In this document: positions 36,158-44,187 of the stretch, piece after piece | Layout: every line of letters starts with the position of its first letter | Numbering within the stretch: position 1 is the first letter of the stretch | Program-made: the position numbers and the translations under genes | The notes under the pieces: generated by a model | Databases searched by the model: none | The model's input: the letters and a program-made list of their open reading frames with translations, nothing else | What the model was told of the DNA's origin: nothing | NCBI RefSeq assembly: GCF_001280015.1 | Contig: NZ_LGDV01000192.1 | Location: 23,695-87,694 of the forward strand | Direction: 5' to 3' | DNA from: Streptomyces sp. MMG1121 | GTDB taxonomy: Bacteria; Actinomycetota; Actinomycetes; Streptomycetales; Streptomycetaceae | Length of the DNA: 64,000 bases

Positions 36158-37501
36158 CTAAGCGGTCGGCCGGCCCATCGCCCGGTACGTCCAGCCCGCC
36201 CGGCGCCACAGCTGGCCGTCGAGGGCGTTGCGTCCGTCCAGGATCAGCCGGGCCGGCGCGACCTCGCCGAGCGCCGCCGGGTCCAGCTCGCGGAACTCCC
36301 GCCACTCGGTGAGGTGCAGCACGGCATCCGCGCCCCGGACGGCCTCCAGCGCCGAGTCGGCGTAGCCGAGCGTCGGGAAGACCTTGCGGGCGTTGTCCAT
36401 GCCCTTCGGGTCGTACACGGTGACCTGGCCGCCCTGGAGATGGATCTGGCCGGCCACGTTCAGCGCGGGCGAGTCGCGGACGTCGTCCGAGTCGGGCTTG
36501 AAGGTGGCGCCGAGCACCGCGATCCGCCTGCCGAGGAAGGAGCCGCCGCCGAGCGCCTCGCGGGTCATCTCGACCATCTGGCCGCGCCGGCGCATGTTGA
36601 TGGAGTCGATCTCGCGCAGGAAGGTCAGCGCCTGGTCGGCGCCCAGCTCGCCCGCGCGGGCCATGAACGCCCTGATGTCCTTCGGCAGACATCCGCCGCC
36701 GAAGCCGATTCCGGCGCGCAGGAACTTCTTCCCGATCCGGTCGTCGTGACCGATGGCCTCCGCGAGCTTCACCACGTCGCCGCCGCCGGCCTCGCACACC
36801 TCGGCCATCGCGTTGATGAAGGAGATCTTGGTCGCGAGGAAGGAGTTGGCGGCCGTCTTCACCAGCTCGGCGGTCGGGAAGTCGGTCACGACGAACGGCG
36901 TGCCCTCGCCCGCCGGGGCGGCGTACACCTCGCGCAGCAGCTTCTCGGCCCGCTCGCCGCGCACGCCCACCACGATCCGGTCCGGGTGCAGGGTGTCCTG
37001 CACGGCGAAGCCCTCACGCAGGAACTCCGGGTTCCAGGCCAGCTCCGCGTCGCCGCCGGCCGGGGCGTTCTCGGCCAGGTAACCGGCCAGCCGCTCGGCC
37101 GAGCCGACGGGCACGGTCGACTTGCCGACGACCAGTGCCGGCCGGTGCAGATGCGGGGCGAGCGAGGCGATCGCGGAGTCGACGTACGACATGTCGCAGG
37201 CGTACTCGCCGTGCTTCTGCGGGGTGTTCACACACACGAAGTGCACATCCCCGAAAGCCCCGACCTCGGCCCAGTCCGTGGTGAACCGCAGCCGCCCGGT
37301 CGACCCCTCGAAGCCCGCGACATGCCTGCGCAGCAGCTCCTGAAGCCCCGGCTCGTACATCGGGGTCTCGCCGCGCTCCAGCATCGCGATCTTCTCGGGT
37401 ACGACATCGAGCCCGAGCACTTCGAAGCCGAGTTCGGCCATGGCGGCGGCGTGCGTGGCGCCCAGGTAGCCGGTGCCGATCACGGTGATCTTCAGGCTCA
37501 T
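36158..37501 (-). CDS. ugd: UDP-glucose 6-dehydrogenase
   Basis: This enzyme oxidises UDP-glucose to UDP-glucuronate with two NAD. The 447 residues have the Rossmann start KITVIGTGYLGATHAAAMAE, VNTPQKHGEY, STVPVGS, ELAWNPEFLREG, Lys225 in ATKISFINAMAE and the catalytic Cys271 in GIGFGGGCLPKD. The C-terminal domain begins near AVLGATFKPDSDDVRDSPA. It supplies precursors for envelope polysaccharide, in keeping with the glycosyltransferase and LCP genes beyond. It is divergent from the acyl-CoA dehydrogenase gene. Confidence 0.95.
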   Translation of the reverse strand: MSLKITVIGTGYLGATHAAAMAELGFEVLGLDVVPEKIAMLERGETPMYEPGLQELLRRHVAGFEGSTGRLRFTTDWAEVGAFGDVHFVCVNTPQKHGEYACDMSYVDSAIASLAPHLHRPALVVGKSTVPVGSAERLAGYLAENAPAGGDAELAWNPEFLREGFAVQDTLHPDRIVVGVRGERAEKLLREVYAAPAGEGTPFVVTDFPTAELVKTAANSFLATKISFINAMAEVCEAGGGDVVKLAEAIGHDDRIGKKFLRAGIGFGGGCLPKDIRAFMARAGELGADQALTFLREIDSINMRRRGQMVEMTREALGGGSFLGRRIAVLGATFKPDSDDVRDSPALNVAGQIHLQGGQVTVYDPKGMDNARKVFPTLGYADSALEAVRGADAVLHLTEWREFRELDPAALGEVAPARLILDGRNALDGQLWRRAGWTYRAMGRPTA

Positions 37502-37628
37502 GGATGTGCTCCAGATGGGGTACGTCGGTGATGCGGCCCCCGAGCATAGTCGGGCCGTTCGACGGGCAACTTTCCCGCTGTCGCCAAGCTCACGTAGGCG
37601 TCCTTCGGGCGGGCCTCTAAAATTTCAG

Positions 37629-37642
37629 TTACTTAACGGTAA
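37629..37642. promoter_or_regulatory. TTAC-N6-GTAA palindrome in an AT-rich patch before the acyl-CoA dehydrogenase gene
   Basis: TTAC (37629-37632) and GTAA (37639-37642) are inverted around six bases within a markedly AT-rich segment (37616-37655) in this GC-rich region. It lies about 40 bases before the GTG at 37683 and may be an operator for a TetR or GntR fatty-acid regulator. Confidence 0.35.
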
Positions 37643-37682
37643 TTAGCGTCAGTATCACTGCGTCTTTGGAGCGTGAGAGACC

Positions 37683-38840
37683 GTGGCCGGATCGGCTGAC
37701 TTCGACCTGTACCGCCCGTCCGAGGAGCACGACATGCTCCGCGACGCCATCCGTTCCCTGGTCGAGGCGAAGATCGCGCCGTACGCCGCGGCGGTCGACG
37801 AGGAGGCCCGTTTCCCGCAGGAGGCGCTGGACGCCCTCGTGGCCAACGACCTGCACGCGGTGCACGTCCCCGAGGAGTACGGCGGCGCCGGCGCCGACGC
37901 GCTCGCCACCGTCATCGTGATCGAGGAGGTGGCCCGCGGCTGCGTCTCCTCCTCCCTGATCCCGGCGGTGAACAAGCTCGGCTCGCTCCCGGTGATCCTC
38001 TCCGGCGGCGAGGAGCTGAAGAAGAAGTACCTGACCCCGCTCGCCAAGGGCGACGCGATGTTCTCGTACTGCCTCTCCGAGCCGGAGGCCGGCTCGGACG
38101 CGGCCGGCATGAAGACCAAGGCGGTCCGCGACGGTGACCACTGGATCCTCAACGGCGTCAAGCGCTGGATCACCAACGCGGGCGTCAGCGAGTACTACAC
38201 GGTCATGGCCGTGACCGACCCGGAGAAGCGCTCGAAGGGCATCTCCGCCTTCGTCGTCGAGAAGTCGGACCCGGGCGTCTCCTTCGGCGCCCCGGAGAAG
38301 AAGCTCGGCATCAAGGGCTCCCCGACCCGCGAGGTCTACTTCGACAACGTCCGCATCCCCGCCGACCGCATGATCGGCGCGGAGGGCACCGGCTTCGCGA
38401 CGGCGATGGCGACCCTCGACCACACCCGCATCACCATCGCCGCCCAGGCGCTCGGTGTCGCCCAGGGCGCCTTCGACTACGCCAAGGGCTACGTCAAGGA
38501 GCGCAAGCAGTTCGGCAAGGCGATCGCCGACTTCCAGGGCATCCAGTTCATGCTCGCCGACATGTCCATGAAGATCTCGGCGGCCCGCGCCCTGACCTAC
38601 CAGGCCGCCGCCGCCTCCGAGCGCGGCGACTCCGACCTCACCTACCTGGGCGCCGCCGCCAAGTGCTTCGCCTCGGACGTGGCGATGGAGGTCACCACGG
38701 ACGCCGTCCAGCTGCTCGGCGGCTACGGCTACACCCGTGACTACCCGGTGGAGCGCATGATGCGCGACGCCAAGATCACGCAGATTTACGAGGGCACGAA
38801 CCAAGTCCAGCGGATCGTGATGGCGAGGAACCTGCCGTAA
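37683..38840 (+). CDS. Acyl-CoA dehydrogenase
   Basis: This 385-residue FAD enzyme carries out the first oxidation of acyl-CoA beta-oxidation or branched-chain acyl-CoA breakdown. It shows YCLSEPEAGSDAAGMKT, WITNAGVSEYY, the FAD-site RKQFGKAIADFQGIQFMLAD, QLLGGYGYTRDYPVERMMRD and catalytic Glu370 in QIYEGTNQVQRIVMAR. Glu at that site is typical of short/medium-chain enzymes. The GTG start is set by homology. It is followed by a 10-bp hairpin. Confidence 0.95.
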   Translation: MAGSADFDLYRPSEEHDMLRDAIRSLVEAKIAPYAAAVDEEARFPQEALDALVANDLHAVHVPEEYGGAGADALATVIVIEEVARGCVSSSLIPAVNKLGSLPVILSGGEELKKKYLTPLAKGDAMFSYCLSEPEAGSDAAGMKTKAVRDGDHWILNGVKRWITNAGVSEYYTVMAVTDPEKRSKGISAFVVEKSDPGVSFGAPEKKLGIKGSPTREVYFDNVRIPADRMIGAEGTGFATAMATLDHTRITIAAQALGVAQGAFDYAKGYVKERKQFGKAIADFQGIQFMLADMSMKISAARALTYQAAAASERGDSDLTYLGAAAKCFASDVAMEVTTDAVQLLGGYGYTRDYPVERMMRDAKITQIYEGTNQVQRIVMARNLP

Positions 38841-38864
38841 CGGAAGGGAGCCACGCGCTCCTCG

Positions 38865-38888
38865 AAAGGCGCCCTCCGGGGCGCCTTT
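38865..38888 (+). terminator. Terminator of the acyl-CoA dehydrogenase gene
   Basis: A 10-bp perfect stem (38865-38874 with 38879-38888) around TCCG starts 25 bases past the stop, with A-rich and T-rich ends. Confidence 0.8.
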
Positions 38889-39000
38889 CCCTTGTGCCCG
38901 CGCACCTGCCGACCGGTCGGTCACATGCGTAGCAGGTCGCGGGGACGTAGGACGGAAGCACACGGGGCCCGTCCCGGGTCCCCGCCTCCGAGGAGGAGCC

Positions 39001-39363
39001 ATGACCCAGCCCGGAACGATGACGCCCATGACCCGGCAGATGCAGGACTGCGTCGAGGCCTGCATGTCCGCGCACACCATGTGCGAGCAGACCATGAGTT
39101 CCTGCATGCAGATGGGCGGCCAGGCCCAGATGCAGATCATGCGCGCGCTCATGGACTGCTCCGAGACGACCCGTATGTGCGCCGACATGATGATGCGCCG
39201 CTCGCCCATGGCGGCCGAGATGTGCGCGATGTGCGCCAAGGCGTGCGACATGTGTGCGGAGGCGTGTATGGCGATGCCGGACGATCCGCAGATGATGCGG
39301 TGCGCGGACGCGTGTCGCAGCTGCGCCCAGATGTGCCGGGCCATGGCGTCCGCCGGCATGTGA
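39001..39363 (+). CDS. Cys/Met-rich four-helix protein, copper-storage (Csp/DUF326)-like
   Basis: The 120 residues hold 15 Cys and 27 Met, with Cys mostly in CxxxC spacings on predicted helices (DCVEAC, CAMCAKACDMCAEAC, CADACRSCAQMC). This is the pattern of Csp four-helix bundles, which fill their core with Cu(I). No signal peptide or Tat motif is seen, so it would be a cytosolic (Csp3-type) store. His is scarce. The ATG follows GAGGAGGAG. It stands alone between two hairpins; no CopA, CsoR or CopZ gene is near. Confidence 0.88.
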   Translation: MTQPGTMTPMTRQMQDCVEACMSAHTMCEQTMSSCMQMGGQAQMQIMRALMDCSETTRMCADMMMRRSPMAAEMCAMCAKACDMCAEACMAMPDDPQMMRCADACRSCAQMCRAMASAGM

Positions 39364-39380
39364 GCCGGATCCCGAAACGG

Positions 39381-39410
39381 GCCGAGGGCACCCGCACGGG
39401 TGCCCTCGGC
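39381..39410. terminator. Bidirectional hairpin between the Csp-like and LCP genes
   Basis: A 13-bp perfect stem (39381-39393 with 39398-39410) with loop GCAC lies between convergent stops at 39363 and 39429. Confidence 0.82.
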
Positions 39411-39428
39411 CTTCGTGCTGTGCGACCT

Positions 39429-40751
39429 CTAGTTACCGGAGACGGTGACCTTCTGGTCGTTGTTCAGCTCGTCCACCAGGGTCTTGACCTTCGCCTTGTC
39501 CCAGACGAGGTTGCCGCCGGTGGAGCCCGAGATCGGCATGTTCAGGGACGTGCCGTCACCGCCGTTCACGCCCTTCATCGCCCAGAACATCGAGGCCAGG
39601 TCCCACAGGCTCATGTCCTTGTCGACGATCAGGGAGTCCAGGCCCGCGCCCATCACCGGGTAGAACTTGAACGGGTTCAGGATCGTCGAGGGCGTCGCCA
39701 CCTGATGGGCCAGCGCCGACAGGAACTTCTGCTGGTTCTTGGTGCGCTGGAGGTCGGAGGCGGCGAACGCGTGCCGGGTGCGGACGAAGGCGAGGGCCTG
39801 CTGGCCGTTCAGGGTCTGCGTGCCCGCCTTGAAGTCGGCGCCGGACCACTTGTCCTTGAAGCCCTGGTCGAGGGTCATCTGGACACCGCCCACCGCGTCC
39901 ACGATGTTGGCGAAGCCCTCGAAGCCGATCTCCACGTAGTGGTCGATGTGCAGACCGGTGTTGGCCTCGATCGTGCGGACCAGCAGGGTCGGGCCGTCCT
40001 CGGCGTAGGCGGCGTTCAGCTTCTCCTGCCGGCCCGTGGCCGGGTAGGTCTTCCCGGACGTCGAGCCCTTGTACGACGGGATCGTGACGTTCGAGTCACG
40101 CGGCAGCGAGACCAGGGTGTCGCCGTTGTCGCCGACGTGCAGGATCATCATCGAGTCCGTGCGCTTGCCCTCGGCGGCACCGGTGTGCAGCTTCTTCTCG
40201 TCCGCCTTGGACATGCCCTCGCGGCTGTCCGAGCCGACGATCAGGTAGTTCGTGCCGGCGCCCCCCGAGGGCCGGTCGATGACCGTGGACAGGTCGACCT
40301 CGCGGCGCAGCTTGGAGTCGGCCCAGAAGTAGGTCGCGACCGAGGTGACGACCAGCACGGTGGCCAGCGTGATCGCGGTCCACTTGATCCGCCGCCGCCA
40401 GTTCGGCGCCGGACGCGGCCCCCGGCCCGGGGTGCCCTCCGGACCGTCCGGCCCTCGGCCGCCGGGGCTGCCGTAGACCTGGCCGGTGTTGTAGCCGCTG
40501 TCGTACTCACCGTAGCCGGAGCCCTGGTCGTGTCCCTGGCCGTCGACGTACGACGGCTGTTGCGGGACACCGCCCCCGTACGGCGGCGCCGTCGGGCCGG
40601 GGTTGCCGTACGAGCGCTGCCCGGGCGGTACCGCCCGGCCGCGCCGCACCTGACGCATCACCTGGGCGCCCTCCGGCTGCGCGCCGGCGCTGCCGCGTCC
40701 GTAGCCGGGTCCGCGATTGTCGTCGGACCATCCCTCGGGCCAGTCATTCAT
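39429..40751 (-). CDS. LytR-CpsA-Psr (LCP) family protein 1
   Basis: This 440-residue type II membrane protein has a 115-residue cytosolic part rich in Gly, Tyr and Pro, then one helix (IKWTAITLATVLVVTSVATY) and an extracellular LCP domain: TNYLIVGSDSREGMS, TDSMMILHVG, TLVSLPRDSNVTIP, LNAAYAEDGP, HYVEIGFEGFANIVDAVGGV, ALAFVRTRHAFAASDLQRT. LCP enzymes transfer lipid-linked glycopolymers to peptidoglycan. It has no LytR_C domain. It is divergent from the thioesterase gene. Confidence 0.94.
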   Translation of the reverse strand: MNDWPEGWSDDNRGPGYGRGSAGAQPEGAQVMRQVRRGRAVPPGQRSYGNPGPTAPPYGGGVPQQPSYVDGQGHDQGSGYGEYDSGYNTGQVYGSPGGRGPDGPEGTPGRGPRPAPNWRRRIKWTAITLATVLVVTSVATYFWADSKLRREVDLSTVIDRPSGGAGTNYLIVGSDSREGMSKADEKKLHTGAAEGKRTDSMMILHVGDNGDTLVSLPRDSNVTIPSYKGSTSGKTYPATGRQEKLNAAYAEDGPTLLVRTIEANTGLHIDHYVEIGFEGFANIVDAVGGVQMTLDQGFKDKWSGADFKAGTQTLNGQQALAFVRTRHAFAASDLQRTKNQQKFLSALAHQVATPSTILNPFKFYPVMGAGLDSLIVDKDMSLWDLASMFWAMKGVNGGDGTSLNMPISGSTGGNLVWDKAKVKTLVDELNNDQKVTVSGN

Positions 40752-40869
40752 GGGCCCAGTGTGCAGGGCGCCGCCGTGCGCCTTACAAGGGATGTCGGAA
40801 AATCAGAGCGCCGCTGTTGCGAAGCTGACACAAATTCCGCGAAATCCGCTTCGGCATAAGGTGGAGGGC

Positions 40870-41418
40870 ATGACAGACCAGGTCACGGACGCGGAATCGG
40901 ACATCCCCGGCAAGCCGACGTCCGCCTCGCGCACCACCCTCAGCCACATCATGACCCACAACGACACCAACCTGCTGGGGACCGTGCACGGCGGGGTGAT
41001 CATGAAGCTGGTCGACGACGCGGCGGGCGCGGTGGCCGGCCGGCACTCCGGCGGTCCCGCCGTCACCGCGTCCATGGACGAGATGGCGTTCCTTGAGCCG
41101 GTCCGCGTCGGCGACCTGGTCCATGTGAAGGCACAGGTGAACTGGACCGGTCGGACCTCCATGGAGGTCGGTGTACGGGTCCTCGCCGAGCGCTGGAACG
41201 AGTCGAACCCGCCCACCCAGGTCGGCTCGGCCTACCTGGTCTTCGCGGCCGTGGACGCCGACGGCAAGCCGCGCCGGGTGCCGCCGGTACTCCCGGAGAC
41301 CGACCGCGACAGCCGCCGCTACCAGGAGGCGCAGATCCGCCGTACCCACCGGCTGGCGCGGCGCCGGGCCATCCGGGAGCTGAGGGAGCAGCGCGCCGCC
41401 GAGGGGTTCGAGGACTAG
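40870..41418 (+). CDS. Hotdog-fold acyl-CoA thioesterase
   Basis: The 182-residue protein matches the YciA/BACH-type thioesterases: the segment THNDTNLLGTVHGGVIMKLV carries the catalytic N/D and G-x-HGG helix, followed by MDEMAFLEPVRVGDLVHVKA. The C-terminal 30 residues are highly basic and helical (RRTHRLARRRAIREL). It would hydrolyse medium- or long-chain acyl-CoA. The ATG follows GTGGAGGGC. Its stop codon lies inside a 60-base palindrome. Confidence 0.92.
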   Translation: MTDQVTDAESDIPGKPTSASRTTLSHIMTHNDTNLLGTVHGGVIMKLVDDAAGAVAGRHSGGPAVTASMDEMAFLEPVRVGDLVHVKAQVNWTGRTSMEVGVRVLAERWNESNPPTQVGSAYLVFAAVDADGKPRRVPPVLPETDRDSRRYQEAQIRRTHRLARRRAIRELREQRAAEGFED

Positions 41419-41474
41419 GGCCTGGTCTGTGCCTTCCCGCCGGTCCCGGCGGGAAGGCACAGACCAGGCCCTAG
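41415..41474. terminator. 60-base near-continuous palindrome covering the thioesterase stop
   Basis: Bases 41415-41443 are the exact reverse complement of 41446-41474, leaving only TC between: 29 perfect pairs. The TAG of the thioesterase is part of the left arm. It lies between convergent genes (next stop 41492) and must act on both strands if it terminates. The length and perfection are greater than for most terminators. Confidence 0.8.
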
Positions 41475-41491
41475 TGGCCCGCCGCAGACGC

Positions 41492-42994
41492 TCAGGCGCC
41501 CGAGCACACCACCTCGCTGCCGCGCACGGCGGTCGGCTGTGGCTGGTTGGGGTCCTCGAAGCGGACCTTGTGCACGTCCTTGAAGTCGGCCCCGGCGGTC
41601 ACCTTCAGCAGCTGCCCCTGGCCCGGTACGGCGCGCAGTTCGGCGCCCGGCAGTGCGGCCGCCAGGGAGCGGGCCGAGCGGTCCCAGTGGGGGTCGTAGG
41701 AGATGACCGTGTGCGGTACGTGGGCGGGGGCCGTCGTCGGCTGCCGGGTCGTGGTGAAGCCGGTCGCCGCGAGCGCCGTGTCGAGCCGCCCCGCGAGCCC
41801 GGCCGTGCCGGTGCCGTTCTCCACCTGGACCCGGACCTGCCGGGGGTCCACCTCCACCGGGGCCGCTGCCGGACCGCGGTGCGGCCGGTCCACGGTGAGC
41901 GGCTTGTCGTCGCGCAGCGACGCGAACAGCTCCGCCGCCTTGGCCGGGTCCCACTTCAGGGTCGAGCCGATGCCCTTGACCTCGTAGTTCATCCGGCTGA
42001 TGGGCACGGTGGTGAACTCGGAGGAGGAGGGGGAGAAGTCCCGCATGGCCCGGCCGAGGTCGAGCAGCTCGTCGGCGCCGAAGCCCTCGTCGGCCCGGAC
42101 CGAGCCGAGCACCGCCCGGGTCACGTCCCGGAACCGCATCGGGTTCAGCAGCACCCCCGAGGAGGCGGCCTTCTCGATCAGCGCGGCCAGGAACCGCTGC
42201 TGGCGCTTCATCCGGCCGAGGTCGCTCGTCGCGTCGACGTGCCGGGCCCGTACGTACTGCAGCGCCTGCCCGCCCATGAGGGTGTGCGTGCCGGGCGCGA
42301 GGTCGAGCCCGCTGTACACGTCCTTCAGCGGGGTCGGTGTGCAGACGTTCACCCCGCCGAGGACGTCCACGGTCTTCATGAAGCTGGTGAAGTCGACCTC
42401 CAGATAGTGGTCGATCTTCACATGGGTCATGTTCTCGACCGTGCGGATGGTCAGCTGGGGGCCGCCCTCGGAGTAGGCGGAGTTCAGCCTGATCGGATGC
42501 GTCGCGCGCTGCTGCCCGGTGGCCGGGTCGGTGAGCGCGGGCACCTCGGCGTAGGAGTCGCGCGGCAGGCTCACCACGGTGGCCCGCTCCCGGTTGTCCG
42601 AGATGTGCACGATCATCATCGTGTCCGTGCAGTGACAGGGCGCCCCGCCGAGGCGGAACCTGCGCCGCTCCTGCTCGGTGATCTTGTCGCGGCCGTCGGT
42701 GCCGACCAGCAGCACGTTCATGCCGTGACCGGCCCGGGGCCGGTTCTTCATGTCCTTGAAGGCGTCGACCCGGGCGATGCCCGCGTCCAGGCTGCTGATC
42801 ACCGCGTGCCCGATCCCGGCGGAGGCGAGCACCACGACGGACAGTGTGCACGCCGCCCGCATGGCCCAGCGCGGCCGCCGGGGCGGACGGACGGACCGCA
42901 CCGGCCGCTCGGGCGGGTGCGGCACACGGCGGGGCGGCTGCGGTCGGCGCTGCGGACGCGCGGGGGACCGGGGCGGGCTGGCCAAGGGGGACAC
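41492..42994 (-). CDS. LCP family protein 2 with LytR_C domain
   Basis: This 500-residue protein starts at GTG with a basic Pro/Arg-rich cytosolic stretch of about 45 residues and one helix (ACTLSVVVLASAGIGHAV). The LCP domain follows (MNVLLVGTDGRDKITEQE, TDTMMIVHIS, VVSLPRDSYAEVP, LNSAYSEGGP, HYLEVDFTSFMKTVDVLGGV, ALQYVRARHVDATSDLGRM). A C-terminal LytR_C domain begins at VRVQVENGTGTAGLAGRL. A Cys pair near GGAPCHC is unusual and may form an extracellular disulfide. It is divergent from the GT2 gene. Confidence 0.94.
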   Translation of the reverse strand: MSPLASPPRSPARPQRRPQPPRRVPHPPERPVRSVRPPRRPRWAMRAACTLSVVVLASAGIGHAVISSLDAGIARVDAFKDMKNRPRAGHGMNVLLVGTDGRDKITEQERRRFRLGGAPCHCTDTMMIVHISDNRERATVVSLPRDSYAEVPALTDPATGQQRATHPIRLNSAYSEGGPQLTIRTVENMTHVKIDHYLEVDFTSFMKTVDVLGGVNVCTPTPLKDVYSGLDLAPGTHTLMGGQALQYVRARHVDATSDLGRMKRQQRFLAALIEKAASSGVLLNPMRFRDVTRAVLGSVRADEGFGADELLDLGRAMRDFSPSSSEFTTVPISRMNYEVKGIGSTLKWDPAKAAELFASLRDDKPLTVDRPHRGPAAAPVEVDPRQVRVQVENGTGTAGLAGRLDTALAATGFTTTRQPTTAPAHVPHTVISYDPHWDRSARSLAAALPGAELRAVPGQGQLLKVTAGADFKDVHKVRFEDPNQPQPTAVRGSEVVCSGA

Positions 42995-43113
42995 CTCCGG
43001 GCGAGGCCGTACGTGGGATCCGTGAGCACGGTAGGCCGATACGATCTCCAGCCCGGCCCTACGTCCCGGCGGCGCGCACCGGTGTCCCCCGTTCGCGGTA
43101 ACGTGAGCCCCCT

Positions 43114-44142
43114 ATGAACGCCAAGCCCGACGTGCGGCTCCCCGCTGTTTCCGTGATCATGCCCGTCCTCAACGAGGAACGGCATCTGCGCGGGGCCGTC
43201 CAAGCGATCCTCGCGCAGGAGTACGCCGGCGAGATGGAGGTCGTGATCGCCCTCGGTCCGTCCACGGACCGCACGGACGAGATCGCCGCCGAGCTCGTGG
43301 CCGAAGACCCCCGCGTGCACACCGTCCCGAACCCGACCGGCCGCACGCCCGCGGCGCTGAACGCGGCGATCAAGGCCTCCCGGCACCCGGTCGTGGTCCG
43401 CGTCGACGGCCACGGCATGCTCTCGCCCGACTACATCACCACCGCCGTGCGGCTCCTGGAGGAGACCGGCGCGCAGAACGTCGGCGGCCTGATGCACGCC
43501 GAGGGCGAGAACGACTGGGAGCACGCGGTCGCCGCCGCGATGACCTCCAAGATCGGTGTCGGCAACGCGGCCTTCCACACCGGCGGCGAGGCCGCACCCG
43601 CCGAGACGGTCTACCTCGGCGTCTTCCGTCGCGAGGCGCTGGAGCGGCAGGGCGGCTACAACGAGGAGTTCATCCGCGCCCAGGACTGGGAGCTGAACTT
43701 CCGCATCCGGGAGGCGGGCGGGCTGATCTGGTTCTCGCCCGAGCTGAAGGTGTCGTACCGGCCGCGGCCGAGCGTGCGGGCGTTGGCCAGGCAGTACAAG
43801 GACTACGGCCGCTGGCGGCACGTCGTCGCCCGCTACCACTCCGGCTCGATCAACCTGCGCTACCTCGCCCCGCCGACGGCGGTGTGCGCGATAGCGGCGG
43901 GCGTCGTGGCCGGCGTGGTGCTCACCCCGTGGGGCTTCGTCATTCCCGGTGGCTATCTGGCGGCGATCGCCGCGGGCTCCGTCCCGGCGGGCAAGGGCCT
44001 GCCCCTCAAGGCGCGGCTGCAGATCCCCCTCGCCCTCGCCACCATGCACATGTCGTGGGGCTGGGGCTTCCTGACCAGCCCGAAGGCGCTGGCGAAGAAG
44101 GTCATCGAGTCCCGGCGGCCGGCCGTGCTCAGCTCGCACTGA
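43114..44142 (+). CDS. GT2-family glycosyltransferase (ExoA-like) with C-terminal membrane helices
   Basis: The 342 residues begin with the GT-A fold (VSVIMPVLNEERHLRGAVQA) and nucleotide-sugar motifs with VVRVDGHGMLSPDYI. The acceptor/catalytic region contains FIRAQDWELNFRIREAGG and a QXXRW-like YKDYGRWRHVV. Two membrane helices follow (about 255-300). It resembles succinoglycan ExoA-type enzymes that build lipid-linked polysaccharide on the inner face. Its place between LCP genes suggests it makes a polymer that they attach to the wall. Confidence 0.92.
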   Translation: MNAKPDVRLPAVSVIMPVLNEERHLRGAVQAILAQEYAGEMEVVIALGPSTDRTDEIAAELVAEDPRVHTVPNPTGRTPAALNAAIKASRHPVVVRVDGHGMLSPDYITTAVRLLEETGAQNVGGLMHAEGENDWEHAVAAAMTSKIGVGNAAFHTGGEAAPAETVYLGVFRREALERQGGYNEEFIRAQDWELNFRIREAGGLIWFSPELKVSYRPRPSVRALARQYKDYGRWRHVVARYHSGSINLRYLAPPTAVCAIAAGVVAGVVLTPWGFVIPGGYLAAIAAGSVPAGKGLPLKARLQIPLALATMHMSWGWGFLTSPKALAKKVIESRRPAVLSSH

Positions 44143-44150
44143 ACCGATAC

Positions 44151-44186
44151 CGAAAGGCCTCTCCCCGTGCGGGGAGAGGCCTTTCG
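44151..44186. terminator. 16-bp perfect hairpin between GT2 and LCP 3
   Basis: Arms 44151-44166 and 44171-44186 pair exactly around GTGC between the convergent stops at 44142 and 44188. Confidence 0.87.
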
Positions 44187-44187
44187 G

